A stretch of 64,000 bases of DNA from contig OZ010787.1 in assembly GCA_963932465.1 (NCBI GenBank), positions 30,322,087-30,386,086 of the forward strand. Direction: 5' to 3'. The stretch is from Maratus speciosus. Its lineage: Eukaryota > Arthropoda > Arachnida > Araneae > Salticidae. The notes beneath the pieces were generated by a model. The model was not told where the DNA came from. It searched no databases and saw only the letters and a program-made list of their open reading frames with translations. Positions 11,929 to 23,795 of the stretch are shown piece by piece. A program made the translations under genes and the position numbers. Positions within the stretch are counted from its first letter, which is position 1, and every line of letters starts with the position of its first letter.

Positions 11929-12375
11929 TAAAAATAATAATAAAAATCTGCCAGATGCGGCAACACTGGTGGCTAGTGACATAAATCCGCTAACAGTGCC
12001 AGAATACAAGGAGTTACTGACACATAGCATTTATAAATGCCTAGGATCATACTTTACGCTTGTTTAGTACCTCAAAAATCTGCAAGAAATGTTTCACATT
12101 TTTAATCATAGATTTCTTCGATACGATAAAGTTAAATTTACTTTCAAATTTTCGTTGTAAAGAAAAGCGCAAAATTTAGAGCTACACTAGTTTAATTGCT
12201 ATTTTCGAAAAGGCTGCATAATTTATCTTTGATTACACTGTAAACAGGTCCGTTAAATATGCGAAAATTTGACTGGAACTCAACATTCCGCTTAGTTTAT
12301 GTATTTTTGTGTGTTTTTCAAATTTTTATATGCTTTTTGAGGCTTCATAAAAACATTAGTAAAAAAGAAATATAC
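11000..12375. other. AT-rich spacer with microsatellites
   Basis: (TA)n runs lie at 11232-11253 and 11898-11918. A TTAACCCCTTGCGCTCTGTG segment at 11663 with an internal GTACGCTGCGTATG / TGTACGCAGCATAC palindrome looks like one end of another TTAA MITE, but its partner end was not found. No gene was recognised. Confidence 0.45.
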
Positions 12376-12381
12376 ATTTAC

Positions 12382-12530
12382 ATGGCTGTCAAATTTTACG
12401 CTTTTTCTTACCATTAAAATTTAATAGTAAAACTTTCCATATTTAATCTTTAAACTCTTTGATTCAATAAGCGAAAAATGTCTTTTACATTTTAGTGGTA
12501 AGAAAAAAGAGTAAAAGTTGGTAGTTAAGA
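12382..12530. mobile_element. 149-bp palindromic MITE, CATAGCTGC family (copy 2)
   Basis: Arms carry TTACGCTTTTTCTTACCA and the complementary TGGTAAGAAAAAAGAGTAA. The flanks ATTTAC and ATTTAT are a 6-bp duplication with one mismatch, in line with the other family members. Confidence 0.7.
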
Positions 12531-12573
12531 ATTTATATATTTCGATTTCTCAGTTCTTTAAAATCATATTTAA

Positions 12574-12772
12574 CTCCTTGAGGGGCGGTGGGATATATTA
12601 TATCCCACAAAATTTTAATCAAAATTTGCAGCGGAAACTTTTAATTAAAATTTACCTTTCTAATTTTGGTGAAAAAAAGTTGATAAATTGATTTTCCTTA
12701 TTTTGTAACAAAATTTTTCATATATTTCAGTGTGAATTCAACATTACAGAAGCGCAAATAACCCTGAAAGGG
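12574..12772. mobile_element. ~199-bp TTAA-flanked MITE (GGGATATATTATATCCC family)
   Basis: The left TTAA at 12570-12573 is followed by CTCCTTGAGGGGCGGTGGGA and a perfect GGGATATA-TTATATCCC palindrome. The right end AACCCTGAAAGGG is followed by TTAC in place of TTAA. The same subterminal block occurs at about 43195-43234 in the opposite orientation. Confidence 0.7.
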
Positions 12773-13187
12773 TTACAGTTTAGAAAAATCTCTGGATTAT
12801 TTTATTGATTTCATTGAGTTAGTTATGCATAAACATACAAATTTAAAGCTTATACCTTTACAGGGTGTATGATATATCTTTCAACTAAATATACATGCAC
12901 AATTCTGCTAAAACTGACTCCATTATCATGGAAAATGAATTAAAGTAGAAGATGTATTCTAAACCAGGTCACGATTTATTCCAAGCACGATTCGAAACTT
13001 CGAATTAAATATCTAAACACATAGGGAGAATTATATTGTGCGGAACGTGAACACATTCAGTGCAAACTAGTATAATCTGACAGTGAAATGCAATTAAATT
13101 TACAATGCACAGATTTGTTCATTCACGAAGATCTGCAATCGATGCATATTACATAAAAAAGTGTGAATTTTTTTTACAACATATTTA

Positions 13188-13388
13188 ACTGATTAAAGCC
13201 GGTTGGCAAGAAAACTTGCCATGTAAGGCGAATAAAACTTTTAAATTTGAACACCAGTATTTTAGTTTGGAAATTTTCACATTATCTAACCTCAGATTTT
13301 GGCCGATTAAATAAACCAAAATTCCAATTTCGAAAAAACCGGTGTCGAAGCATTTAAGGAAATATAAAAGAGGCTCGTCCTTAACGGG
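13188..13388. mobile_element. 201-bp TTAA-flanked MITE (CAAGAAAACTTG family)
   Basis: It is bounded by TTAA at 13184-13187 and 13389-13392. The ends CTGATTAAAGCC and GTCCTTAACGGG are imperfectly complementary, and the palindrome GGCAAGAAAACTTGCC lies near the left end. A diverged reverse-strand relative is at 39677-39866. Confidence 0.7.
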
Positions 13389-13392
13389 TTAA

Positions 13393-14156
13393 ATAATATG
13401 TTATTAATGAGATAATTTTTAATTGCGCAGAAAAACATTCAATTACAGGTGCTAATGTTTCGTTTTTTCCCTACCGCTAACAATCTAGTCGTAATATATA
13501 ATCACTAAATTTCTTAATTGGATAAGACAAATATTCGTAAGTCAATTAGTGTTAACAAAAAGTAAATAAAATTTAGCTGCTACTGTCAGTTGCAGAATAA
13601 AAAAAAAAGAAAAGAAAAATACAAGCGCTTGATGCACTTTGGTTCTAATGGATACAAGAAAAGACGGGCATTTATTTAACACGTATACCACAAAAACTTC
13701 TGAAACTATGTTAAAAAAGAACTGAGACACTGCTCAATGATAAAACAATTTGTGATACCGAGCCAACTTGTTTTTGTTTTAAAATTAGCTAGCATGTCAT
13801 CAAATAATCATTATTCATAATTGTTTACATATTTTATGCAACTAAATAAATTAAGTGCAAATAAATTGCGCAACAAGCAAACAGAGAATAATTATTTGTC
13901 TGATGGGCCTCACGTGCACACATGATTCGCACTTCACACAGGTTGAAACTTAAAAAAATCATGATACGTACGAAGATTTATATGCGCTAACCTAAACTTA
14001 CCTATATATATATATTGCTTACCAGTTATATTGCAAGTTAGTCTATATGGAGTGAAAACAAAACCCCTAAAATAAGCCACAACAAGCAAATTGTGAATAC
14101 TCAATATGTTATGTATAGTATCAATTTATTGCCTTTATGTGATGCATAATCTGGGC
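13393..14156. other. AT-rich spacer
   Basis: No gene or element end was recognised. Confidence 0.4.
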
Positions 14157-14345
14157 TCCCACGCGGTCCGTTTTTTGACCACCACATTTATTTAAAGAAA
14201 AATCTCCTTTATAAATTTCGTAGAAACCTACCAAGAAGCGCGTTTTTCTTGTAATTGTTGTAGAAATCTACCACAAATTTCTTTATAAAAAATTACTGGT
14301 TATCAAAAAACCCCGCGGCTTTGCTCGCGTAATATTTGAAATATG
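14157..14345. repeat. Interspersed repeat fragment shared with 5170-5290
   Basis: It shares TTTATAAATTTCGTAG, TAATTGTTGTAGAAA-like and AAAAAATTACTGGTT blocks with the 5 kb copy. It begins near GGGCTCCCACGCGG and ends near CCCCGCGGCTTTGCTCGCG. Its family is unknown. Confidence 0.5.
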
Positions 14346-14556
14346 CCAAGTGATATTTGTATGTCTAATTTTTATTAAAAGGTACTAACTAAATTTTTAT
14401 TTTATAAAAAGTTTTTTTTATCAAAAGGTACTTTTTACTTTTAGGAATAATTCAAAAATTACTATTTAAAACACAGTTTGATTAAACATCATTATTACAC
14501 TGCATTAGGCAGAAATAAGACTTAACATGTTCACGCCGGCGCGGTGGGTCACACTG

Positions 14557-14722
14557 GACTGTCTCAGAGCTGCAAAGTCTCCGGCTTTTTGGATACCAGT
14601 ATTTTAATACAGAAAATGTTGTTTTTTTTAATTACAACAATTGGGTGATTTAAAGGAACAACATTTTCTCTAAAATAATAATGGTGTGAAAAAGCCGGAG
14701 ACTTCACAACTCTGAGACAGTC
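14557..14722. mobile_element. 166-bp foldback MITE nested at the element's left end
   Basis: The 13-bp ends GACTGTCTCAGAG and CTCTGAGACAGTC are perfect complements. The arms continue through AAGTCTCCGGCTTTTT and its complement. It starts directly after the TTAA element's terminal repeat. Confidence 0.75.
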
Positions 14723-14723
14723 G

Positions 14724-14749
14724 AGTAAGTAAGTAAGTAAGTAAGTAAG
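14724..14749 (-). repeat. (AAGT)n microsatellite at the 3' side of the gag gene
   Basis: About six AAGT units. Read on the gag gene's strand this is a (CTTA)n-type simple tail, which is how many non-LTR retrotransposons end. It supports, weakly, that the gag unit is a retroposed ORF1-only element. Confidence 0.7.
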
Positions 14750-15581
14750 CACCCACCCTGGGAACCCGCTTTTGGCTTATGGTTAGGTGTAACCCCCAAG
14801 CCCAGGGCAGGGAAAAGTTTTACTACCTGCGGAAACAAGCCCAGAACCCCAGTCTCCGGGAAAGAAGGCAAGTGCCGTGTCCCCGGACCGCCTGTGAAAA
14901 TTTATTATTATTTAAGATGGCGATTCTTTACCAATCACAATTGGCTGCCCTATTGTTTCAGGGCGAGCCTAGAAATGTGTTTCAATTATGATTTATATGT
15001 TTTGGAATTTGTGTACTATTTGAAAAAATTTTAAGTATTTACGTTCGTCTTTACGTTTGATAAGAATTATTTTTTCCCTTTTTTTCCCCCTTTTAAACAA
15101 AAATATTTATTCGTATTTACAATATTTCTAGTGGTATTTAAGTTCTTAAAAATTAAACAATCTCAAAAACACCCTTCCATACACCACGTGGACCCATGAT
15201 TTTTTTTTTTTTTTTGATAAAGTAGTATAGTAATTTAGAGTTATAATTATTTACCAATAAATAAGTTTCTTTTTTTTTTTTTGACAGAAAATATGAAATA
15301 CACGGAGCGATGGTAGAACTAAAAAGACAATCACAGGACAAATTTAAGCCCAACTAAGGTGGCCCCACTGCCCATAACTGGAGGCCATCCCCGCCGCAGC
15401 AGAAATATTAGGACAAATGCTGATACACTTATTATGATAAAAAAGATATGAAGATAATGAAGTAAAATTGTAAATATGGTTAAATAATTTAAAGTTCTAT
15501 GATAGTGATGTATATACAGTGAGGATAGTCTTCTGAGTAATTGTTCTAGATATATAAAGTTCAGATTAGACAAGGTCAAGG
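14750..15581 (-). other. Non-coding region downstream of the gag gene (candidate 3' UTR)
   Basis: Between the gag stop and the (CTTA)n tail lie about 830 bp with two A runs on the coding strand (near 15200 and 15272) and a locally GC-rich block at 14750-14900. No endonuclease or reverse transcriptase frame follows, although this is where ORF2 of a normal LINE would start. Confidence 0.5.
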
Positions 15582-17897
15582 TCAGAGTCTGTTATCTCTG
15601 CGTCTATCAGTCAACTGCGACTGATACACTGGGCAGGAGCTGGAATCGGCTGTATGTTGTTGATAGTCATTACGCGTGTGACAGTTTGTGCAGCGAAATT
15701 GTGAAGGGTCATTGGCGTAAGGACAGTCTCTAGTACGGTGTCCACGCGAGCACTTTGCACATATTGACTCTCTGCGACAGTTGGTCGACGAGTGGCCATA
15801 AAGTTGACAATTGCCGCAACGGATAATTGGTCTATAGATACGAATTTGACAGTTATTCAGACCTACCAACAATGATTTTTTAGCTAGTAATGTTTGTGCA
15901 TCATTGAAGTCTAGATTTAAGATTATGTGATAATTAGGTGATTTTTCTTTCTGGAGAATTTTATCAATTGTTATGTTGCAGATCGTAGTATTCTCTTTTA
16001 TGTAATTCAGGAGTTTTGTTGTTGTAACCGATGTTGGTATGCCTGTGATGATAATTTTTAAACTTTTAGATGATTTGTAGGTTATTTCTATGTTTTCTTT
16101 AATTTCTAAGTAGTTATCAATAATTTTAAGTAGTTTATCTGTATGTGTGTCTTGATCTGTTTGTAGGATTATAGTGTTTTTTTGTCTAGCCGTTCTACAG
16201 TATATTGGTGGAATATCAGCTTCTTCAAGGAGTTTTTCATTCAGGAATTCCTTGAGTTTAGTTATTGTTAGTTGTTTTGATATTGTTTTGATTAATATAG
16301 CTGAGTTTGATGTTCTTTGTTGCAATCCGCCACTTGTCTGCTCAGTATCTATAATTATCCTCGCAGCATTCTTGTCACCTTGTACATTTATGCTTTCTCT
16401 GACTAGATTTTCAATCATCTTCAATTTAACATTTAAGTGTGTCATATCGAAGTCTTGATTTTGTTCCAGGCCAGTTATATCAGTCTGTGTCATTTCTGTT
16501 TGCGTTTTAATCGATGTAGTCTTAGTAATATTTGTTTGGTTTCTCTTTTCTTTTGGTTTTGGTTTTGTTAGATTTTCTTGGAGTTGAGTCCTGAGTTTAC
16601 AATTCTCTGCTTGCAGTTCTTTTATTTTATACTTTTCTATTATTGTTACTTCCTGACAATTAAGTTCTGCTTTTAGTTTTTTGTTCTCTTGCCTTTTTTC
16701 TTCCAATTTGTTTTCTAATAGTACCTCCAACTTGGAGCTCTCTGTAAGTTTTGAATTTAAATCTGTAATTTCCTTTGATAGCTCATCGATTCTCAACTGT
16801 AGCTCATCCTCCAGATCTTGTTTGTCTTTGTTGACTTCATTTTGATACCGTAGTATCAAGGATTCAATGCTTTGTGCCTTAGAGAATATCACTTCCAGGT
16901 AATTCTCCGCTACTGCTCTTCCTTCCTTGTTGTTTTGCTGCAATAGTCTTTTGTACTCTTTAATCAATTGTTTAATGGGAAGCTTCTCCAGTGGATCCAG
17001 TCTGGTCCCATGCAGTTCAAATGGTAATAACTCTACACCCATTGTCATCGGTGATTTGTTTACTGGAGATGAGTTTACTTGCTTGTTTTTAGTTTTTGTG
17101 ATGCTTGAATTCTGAAAGGCTCCCCGCAGTTGTATCGCTTGCTGAAGATTGGACTGCTTTCTTGATGGTGTTTCCTCTCTATGTGACAACTGTTTTATCC
17201 TTTTGGTTCTTTCCTGTCTTACACCTTCGGCATCTTGTATAAAGTGCATTAATTGCAAATGGTCAAGTAAATATTCATTGTATTCTTTTATTTCAGGATT
17301 TTCCTGTTTTTCCTTAGCTAATTTGTCTTGTATTGAGGTTATTTGTTCAGTGTTAAAATCTCTGAAGAATTCGTGTATTTGAGTATTTGTTTCGTCGTAG
17401 TAAGGACTAGTTTTGTATTCTTTGTTTTTAAAAGCTAATTCATTCCTTACTTCATATTCCAGGAAGTCAGCTATTTTTTGTGTTCTTGCTTGATACCTTC
17501 CACCAGAACCTTTCAGTTTAGATTTTTCTACATTCAGTAACTTTTCTAGTAAGCTTGATTTAGGTTTATAGTTTATTTTGTAGTATGGACTTAATCTATA
17601 AGTTTCATTCTCTATTGCCGCTGCATGCCCCAGCTGAGCCTCCAACAGACTTCTCCACGTCTTGTATCTGTCTGGATGAACCACCTTAGTATCCTCGATT
17701 ATTTGCGTAATAAGTTTGCTTGAGATAAATGCCATATTGGCTATTGTTTCATTCTCGGATATTTTTGTTGTATTGGTGGTTTGATTTAATGTTTCGAGTT
17801 TTGTTAGTTTTACTGTTGGACTCCTTCGCCCTTGGTTAAGCTGTTGACTAATTTGTTGAACATTGTCCATTGCAGACACACTCTGCCTGTCATTCAT
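15582..17897 (-). CDS. Gag/ORF1-like RNA-binding protein, 771 aa, intact
   Basis: An uninterrupted 771-codon frame, by far the longest in the window. From N to C: an unrecognised polar domain (about 1-340); a Lys/Glu/Leu-rich coiled coil (about 346-440, e.g. LRIDELSKEITDLNSKL); two RRM-like alpha-beta segments (about 530-605 and 610-690, the second starting SLKIIITGIP); then three zinc knuckles at 694-755: CGNCQLYGHSSTNC, CAKCSRGHRTRDC and a looser C-x2-C...H...C that ends in CPVYQSQL. This order is that of insect non-LTR retrotransposon ORF1/gag proteins with a PRE_C2HC-type region. The expected job is binding element RNA in a ribonucleoprotein particle. The ATG has A at -3. No reverse transcriptase frame lies nearby. 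A host-domesticated gag is the main alternative. Confidence 0.85.
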   Translation of the reverse strand: MNDRQSVSAMDNVQQISQQLNQGRRSPTVKLTKLETLNQTTNTTKISENETIANMAFISSKLITQIIEDTKVVHPDRYKTWRSLLEAQLGHAAAIENETYRLSPYYKINYKPKSSLLEKLLNVEKSKLKGSGGRYQARTQKIADFLEYEVRNELAFKNKEYKTSPYYDETNTQIHEFFRDFNTEQITSIQDKLAKEKQENPEIKEYNEYLLDHLQLMHFIQDAEGVRQERTKRIKQLSHREETPSRKQSNLQQAIQLRGAFQNSSITKTKNKQVNSSPVNKSPMTMGVELLPFELHGTRLDPLEKLPIKQLIKEYKRLLQQNNKEGRAVAENYLEVIFSKAQSIESLILRYQNEVNKDKQDLEDELQLRIDELSKEITDLNSKLTESSKLEVLLENKLEEKRQENKKLKAELNCQEVTIIEKYKIKELQAENCKLRTQLQENLTKPKPKEKRNQTNITKTTSIKTQTEMTQTDITGLEQNQDFDMTHLNVKLKMIENLVRESINVQGDKNAARIIIDTEQTSGGLQQRTSNSAILIKTISKQLTITKLKEFLNEKLLEEADIPPIYCRTARQKNTIILQTDQDTHTDKLLKIIDNYLEIKENIEITYKSSKSLKIIITGIPTSVTTTKLLNYIKENTTICNITIDKILQKEKSPNYHIILNLDFNDAQTLLAKKSLLVGLNNCQIRIYRPIIRCGNCQLYGHSSTNCRRESICAKCSRGHRTRDCPYANDPSQFRCTNCHTRNDYQQHTADSSSCPVYQSQLTDRRRDNRL

Positions 17898-20800
17898 CCT
17901 TTGGTTGTTTTTCCACAGTTATAAAAACTTTAGATAGATTAGCAATTTAATTTTTTAGATAATTGATAGCAGAAGAATCCCATTCACATCACCACCACTA
18001 AAATTTATTTAAGATATACGTTCCAATGCCGGTAACTAAAAATAATAAGATATAATAAGATAATAATTCAAGATAAAGAACAGGGGTCCACTAGGCCCCA
18101 GCCATACATCATTGAAGGAAAGGGAATATAGAAAGTAGAAAGCAAAAACCGGTAGTCGAACTACCGAAAATGACTGAGAGAAAAATGGGGAGAATTTTGA
18201 AAAACAAAATCAAAATAAAACAAAACAATGATAGTGATAGTAAATAACCAAAAGTTGAGAAGGGGGAAAAGGTACATGAGTATGCTTCCCGTGTCCATAA
18301 GCTCGTCACTATAATTATTAAGAAAAACCTGGTGCCATCCAGTCAAAGGTCATTTGCTTTTTATAACTTGGTCAGGAAAACCCCTATTACAAATACATTG
18401 ACTCATAAAACAGATTTCAGGAAAAGTAATATAAAAGATAGATAAGATGTCTTAGTAATTGACGTATATGAGATATAGAACATATTTACAATAGATATAT
18501 AGAACTGAGTAGTATAACAATAAATAATAAAAGCATAATATTCACTGTAAGAGTTTATAATAATATTTGTGAGATAAACTAATAATTATGTACAACACTA
18601 TGCAAGACCAAAACCTGAAAACCGCAGTATACTATGTATCATTAAACCCTATGAATTTATGAGGTATTTACACACAAATGCGTTCTATCAGCAATTCCCA
18701 TAGAGAAGGTTAAGTAACTTTTACTAAAGTTTTATTACTGGGATGAAAGCGATTGGGTGGACATAGGATAACTAAGTATTTAAGATATAGACAAGCAACA
18801 GCAGTATACTTACCTTACTCAAAAGGTCCCGCTGCACTTGCCTGTAAAGCATGTTAGTAAGAGCAACTAGAATATTAAATTATGTTGGTTATAATAAGTA
18901 GGGAGTAATTACGGAATTTAAGCCATTTATTACTTTGAGGCTGAATAATCTCTGTGTGTGACCCGAAAACAGTGCAGGGGCCGCCGGAAGTGAATTGGAT
19001 GATTACTTTAACAGAAACCAGTAAGTAATGTAAAAGATGCCGTTGTTATGGTAAAAATATGGTGAGTAAAAATTTAAAAGTGGGATTTGTTTGCCACTCA
19101 AAAACCTCCATGTCATCACAAATTGGAAGGCCATAACACCAAAAACAAAAAAAGTTCCTATTGTTAAGCAAGTTGAGATGTATTCGGATGTGAAATTTTT
19201 AGTGGGACAAGTTGTTAAGGTAAAGGCAGTTGGCTGTGAGAAAAAACTAGAGAGTTAGCTTAATAAATAAAAAAGTACCAAAAGTTAAGGATTAGGCCCA
19301 ACCAATTCCAAACACTTAAATATTAAGTGGGACAACTTAAATAGATGAAATTAACAATATCAGAAGTGAAACCATGTCTCTAGCTCAAAAAACAGAAAAG
19401 TTGCTATTGTTAAGTTTAAGTAAGAGGGGGAAAGCAATAGTGTCAAAGTTGTTAAAGTTGAAAAAACAATAAGAGACAAAAGGAAAGTGGGCAAAAATTT
19501 ATTTAAAACTTTATTTATTAGCTAAAAACAGTGAGAGCCCCATTCACCCCCCTCTGACGGGGCCCCTAATTGAGCTAGAGATAAACGAATTAACGGAAAA
19601 GAAAGAGGGAGAAAAGTTTCCTTAGGCTGTTTGCAGCCGATTTCGGCGCGACGGAATTTCGCTAAAGTTGATAGTTTACGAGATATTTGGACATTTGTCC
19701 AAAAATCTCAGCAAAAAATCCTATGAAAAAAGAGAAAATGGCGAATTCAGTGACCCCGTGGTGGCTCAAGGGTTAAGAAACACCACTAATAGTTATAAAG
19801 AGTACCCCAAAACATATTTACATCGAAAAAACCATAATAAATAAATTTAAAGATAGCTTAATATAATAATATGAGATAAAGAAAATACAACTGAAAGAAA
19901 CAAAATGGAGGACAAAACTTTAACAGAAGTAACTTTTTACTAAGATATACCATCACCACACCCCTGAAGACCACCAGAGTCCTAAACAACCATTAATTTT
20001 TAATTTTGAATAAGTCCGGTGGGCTAATCTTTACTTTAATTTTATTACATTGCATTTCCCATAGGGAAAACTACTGTGGTCAAAGATGGCGTCAGCGGCC
20101 CTTAAAGGGCTGAGTTAATAAACTTAAAAAGAGCTATGTTTAGTTAATACATTTTTTAAAAAGCACTTTTAAATGATTCTGGTATCATTATTCATAGTAA
20201 AACTTTTGTATTTACTTTTAAATCAGTGGCTGTCGGATAATTTTTCTAATGTTTACTATTTAGCAGCCAATCACAAATCAGTAAAAATAAATGACGTCAA
20301 ATGAAGCTCTCTTTTATAAAGATAATCTAACTAAGAATTATAATTCCGATATCAATCTGCCCTTACAAATCACAGTATTTAAATGAGCAACCAATTTCCA
20401 CCCAACCGCAAAAGAACAATTTTTACCAATTTTCAAACATTAATTAAAAATACTTAGAGATAACACAATTTAATAAAAAAAAGTACCGCTAGATAGAGCA
20501 AAAAATACACTTTTAGAAGATATAAATAGTTAGTGGAAACGTAATAGTTAAATGGGTGAAAAATTGTACACAAAAAAGTAAACAACTAATATAACTCTAT
20601 GGGAATTCTGAAAAATTTGATCTGATTTATACACTTTTTCAAAAAATCATTACTTATATAAAATATCATCCTAGAAAAGAATGGGTGGAGGCAGAGAGAA
20701 GCTAAAAGATCAAAGTACTGAATCTTAAGTTAGTTTTTCAAAATAATCAGGAAAAGTAAGAAATTAAGCTATGTTAAAATTGACAAAAATTGCCTCCAAA

Positions 20801-21645
20801 ATCCCATGCTTCTCTATGGAGATAAGGGCTATCAAGAGAAGAGCAAAAAGAACACTTTTTCATTTACATATTTTTCACATAAATCCTGCGAGTTTCTCAT
20901 CAAACTTAGTATTAAATTAAAGCTTATGAACTAAATAAAGAAACTGACACCATAATTTTTAACTTTAAGCACTATTTCATTGTTTAATTTACATAAGAGT
21001 TTGGATGTTTGCGCCATAGAAATAACATGGGGAAAACGGAAGTATTTTCTCAAAAACAGTACTTTTTAAATTGCTTATTTTTCATATAATTCTTGTTGAA
21101 AACATAAAAACTATGTACCAAAATGTTCCACGTGCTCTAAAGTATTTGAATAGAGCCATTGTTTTTAGATTTTGTCAAGATGTAATTAAATTAAAAGCTT
21201 ATGAAAATTGCCAAAATTTGAAAATGGCTCTATGACACTGAAAAGTGTATGATCTTAAAAGGGTTAACAAACAGTGCAAAATGGCTGTACATGTACAAAA
21301 TTGGTATTAAAATGTACAAAAATGTTCGTAGTACATGCGATGAACAAGTTCTGAATTTTAAATGCATGTTAAAAGGACACAAGAAGCATTTTATTAGGTG
21401 GCTAATGCCTGGTTCATCAAAGATATGAAACCAAAAGAAATATAAAGTTTAAACACTCATATCTTTTGAACCCCTACACATAATTTCAAGTACCTTATAT
21501 CAAAATGCTCAGCATAAAAAATGGAAGAGAATGATATATAGCACAAGGCTCTAGCTTACCCCATTCCTGAAAAAACTAGGTCTTCATCAGGAGCTTGAAT
21601 TGCACGATGCTACTGTGTTTACGGCAATAAAGGATTCAATAGTCG
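17898..21645 (-). other. Long non-coding region upstream of the gag gene
   Basis: About 3.7 kb without a supported gene. It would be an unusually long leader or promoter if it belongs to the gag unit. Degenerate direct repeats occur at 19135-19480 (AAAAGTTSCTATTGTTAAG twice; GTGGGACAASTT three times). TTAA-linked words such as CTCAAGGGTTAAG (19767) and CCCTTAAAGGGCTGAGTTAA (20100) hint at decayed TTAA MITEs. Confidence 0.45.
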
Positions 21646-21654
21646 AGTGTGACC

Positions 21655-22195
21655 ATGGAACTATTAATAAAGAGGAACTGACATAGCCTTAAAATAGTGA
21701 AGCTTCAACTGTAACCGCTATCGCAGGAATTGTTTAACGCCAGTGGAAACTTCCACCAGTAGATTTATATACAAATTTTCAACTTATTTAAGCGCCTGAT
21801 TATTACAAAATTTCAGTCATAAATAATGGTAGAAACAGATATTTATTTTTACTGGTAGGAGTTTACTTTGGCGGTAGTTAGGCCCTGCGTTTCCGCCATA
21901 TTGTGACAACCAGGGAAGAAAACTGGCAGTTTTACAACACATACTCACATCAGTAAAAACAAATAGAAATTTTTACGACATTTTTGAGAAAACATTTCGT
22001 GAATAAGACGCTTGATTAAAACGAAATTTTCTGTTAAATTTTACCGGTGGAACGTTTGCCCTGGTAGTAATCAGAAACTGAAGATCCGATTAAATAAAAA
22101 ACAGCCGCCATCTTGTGACAACCTCCTCAGTTACTTCACTCGCAACTGGTAGATAGTAAACTATATGTCTCCTCCTCTTTATTCATAACTCCATT
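21655..22195. mobile_element. 541-bp MITE with 9-bp target duplication
   Basis: It is flanked by AGTGTGACC on both sides (21646-21654 and 22196-22204). The ends ATGGAACTATTAATAAAGAG and CTCTTTATTCATAACTCCAT are imperfect complements, and similarity runs further inward. A 9-bp duplication is typical of Mutator-like (MULE) insertion. The right target copy lies inside the terminal repeat of the surrounding TTAA element, so it inserted after that element formed. It is a relative of the 3090-5064 copy. Confidence 0.75.
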
Positions 22196-23795
22196 AGTGT
22201 GACCCACCGCGCCGGCATGAACGTGTTAAATTAATAAAACTAAATAAAACTAAATAAATGATAATTTAGAAAATATTATGAAACTTTTATGCTCAATTAA
22301 TACGCTCATTTCAGTATTCATTTGAAGTTTTGAATTTTTAAGAAACCATCTTCTTACATCTTAAAATTAACTACCATGTCAAATTCCAAGTCCTACCACC
22401 TCTCTCAACATAAAAGGCTATGTTGAAATAGGAACTGTCATGAATTTGCCAGCATTAATTTTGAAATTGGTTTGTTATTTCCTAATATTCCACAGAAACA
22501 TAATTTAGAAAGCTTTTAAAGGACATTTTTAGAACGTTTGTTGTTCCGGAGAGCCCCAGGTGTTAGAATCATCGGCATAAAATATAGACTGTGTATGATC
22601 AGAGACTGTTACCATTGATTCGCAACTATTACTTTTATAATCAGTTTATATTTCCTGAAATTGCATAGAAATCGTAATTTAGGACTTTTTTAGAATGCTT
22701 TTCGCACCTCCCCTTCGCTTCACCCCTTTTTAATTTGAATTTATTTTCGACAGTCCTTCGAGGGTATTTATATTTTATAAGTAACTACAATGTCATATTT
22801 AAAGTTTCTAGCCTTTTCAGTATCACAGAAATTCGAATTTAGAAAGTTTTTAGCTCCGGTAACCCTCTGGTGGTGGTGGCACAGACATAAAATATAGCTT
22901 ATGCTTGAGCAGGTTCTATCGCCAACAATTTGTCATAAATATTTTTTAATCGGTTTGGAATTTGATAAGATTGCATAAAAATTGTAATTTATAACGCTTG
23001 TTGCTCACTTCATCTTTTTAAATTTGGAATTTTCTTTCGACTGTTCATTGAAAGCAGCTGCATCTTGTAAGTAAAAACCATGCCATACTTCAAAGTGTTA
23101 GACCTCTCAGTTGTGTAAAAAACGCATATTAGAACATGTTTTGCTTTTGCAACCCTCAGATGGTAGTGACAGCAACATAAAATATAACCTATGTTATAGC
23201 AGGGACTGTCACCATTGATTTACAACCATTACTTTTGAAATAGCTTTGGTATTTCCTGAGATTGAGTAGAAATCGCAATTTACAACGCTTTTTGCGCATT
23301 TTCACTCCTTTTTAAATTTCCAATGTTTTCGAAACTGTTCTTAAAGATCATTTATATCTAATAAATATGTACCTTGCCTAATTTTATGTAGCTAGCCCCT
23401 ACCGATCACAAAAATCGAAATTTAGAACGATTTTTTGCTCCCGCAACGTATAGGTGATAGTGATACCGACATAAAATAGCGTCTATGTTAGTGCAGAGGC
23501 TGTCAGCATTAATTTCCTGCCATTACTTTTGAAATCAGTATGATTCTTCCTGAGATATTGCTGACAAATCGGCATTTAGAACGTTTTTAGAAAGCTTTTC
23601 GCGCATTTTGCTCCTGCATCTCCAATGGGGTACTGGAAACAGATATAAAATATAGCCTTTCTTGGAGCAAAATCTGTCACCATCATCTTTACAACATTAT
23701 ATTTGAAATCGGTTCAGTACTTCCTGAGATTGCATAGAAATCTCAATTTAGAGCGTTTTTTACAACGGTTTATGCGCATTTTTACTCCCTTTTAA

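Larger units (their letters stand above)
14526..22225 (-). mobile_element. 7.7-kb TTAA-bounded element carrying a gag-like gene
   Basis: Both ends sit in TTAA (14522-14525 and 22226-22229). The terminal inverted repeats at 14526-14556 and 22195-22225 match at about 29 of 31 positions and contain CCGGCGCGGTGGGTCACAC and its complement. The only long reading frame inside is the 771-codon minus-strand gag-like gene. No transposase or reverse transcriptase was seen. Smaller elements are nested at both ends (14557-14722 and 21655-22195), next to the terminal repeats. TTAA targeting is known for piggyBac, Kolobok and Sola3 superfamilies; the termini alone do not decide. Alternatively the gag gene belongs to a retroelement that landed inside a TTAA MITE. 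Confidence 0.7.
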
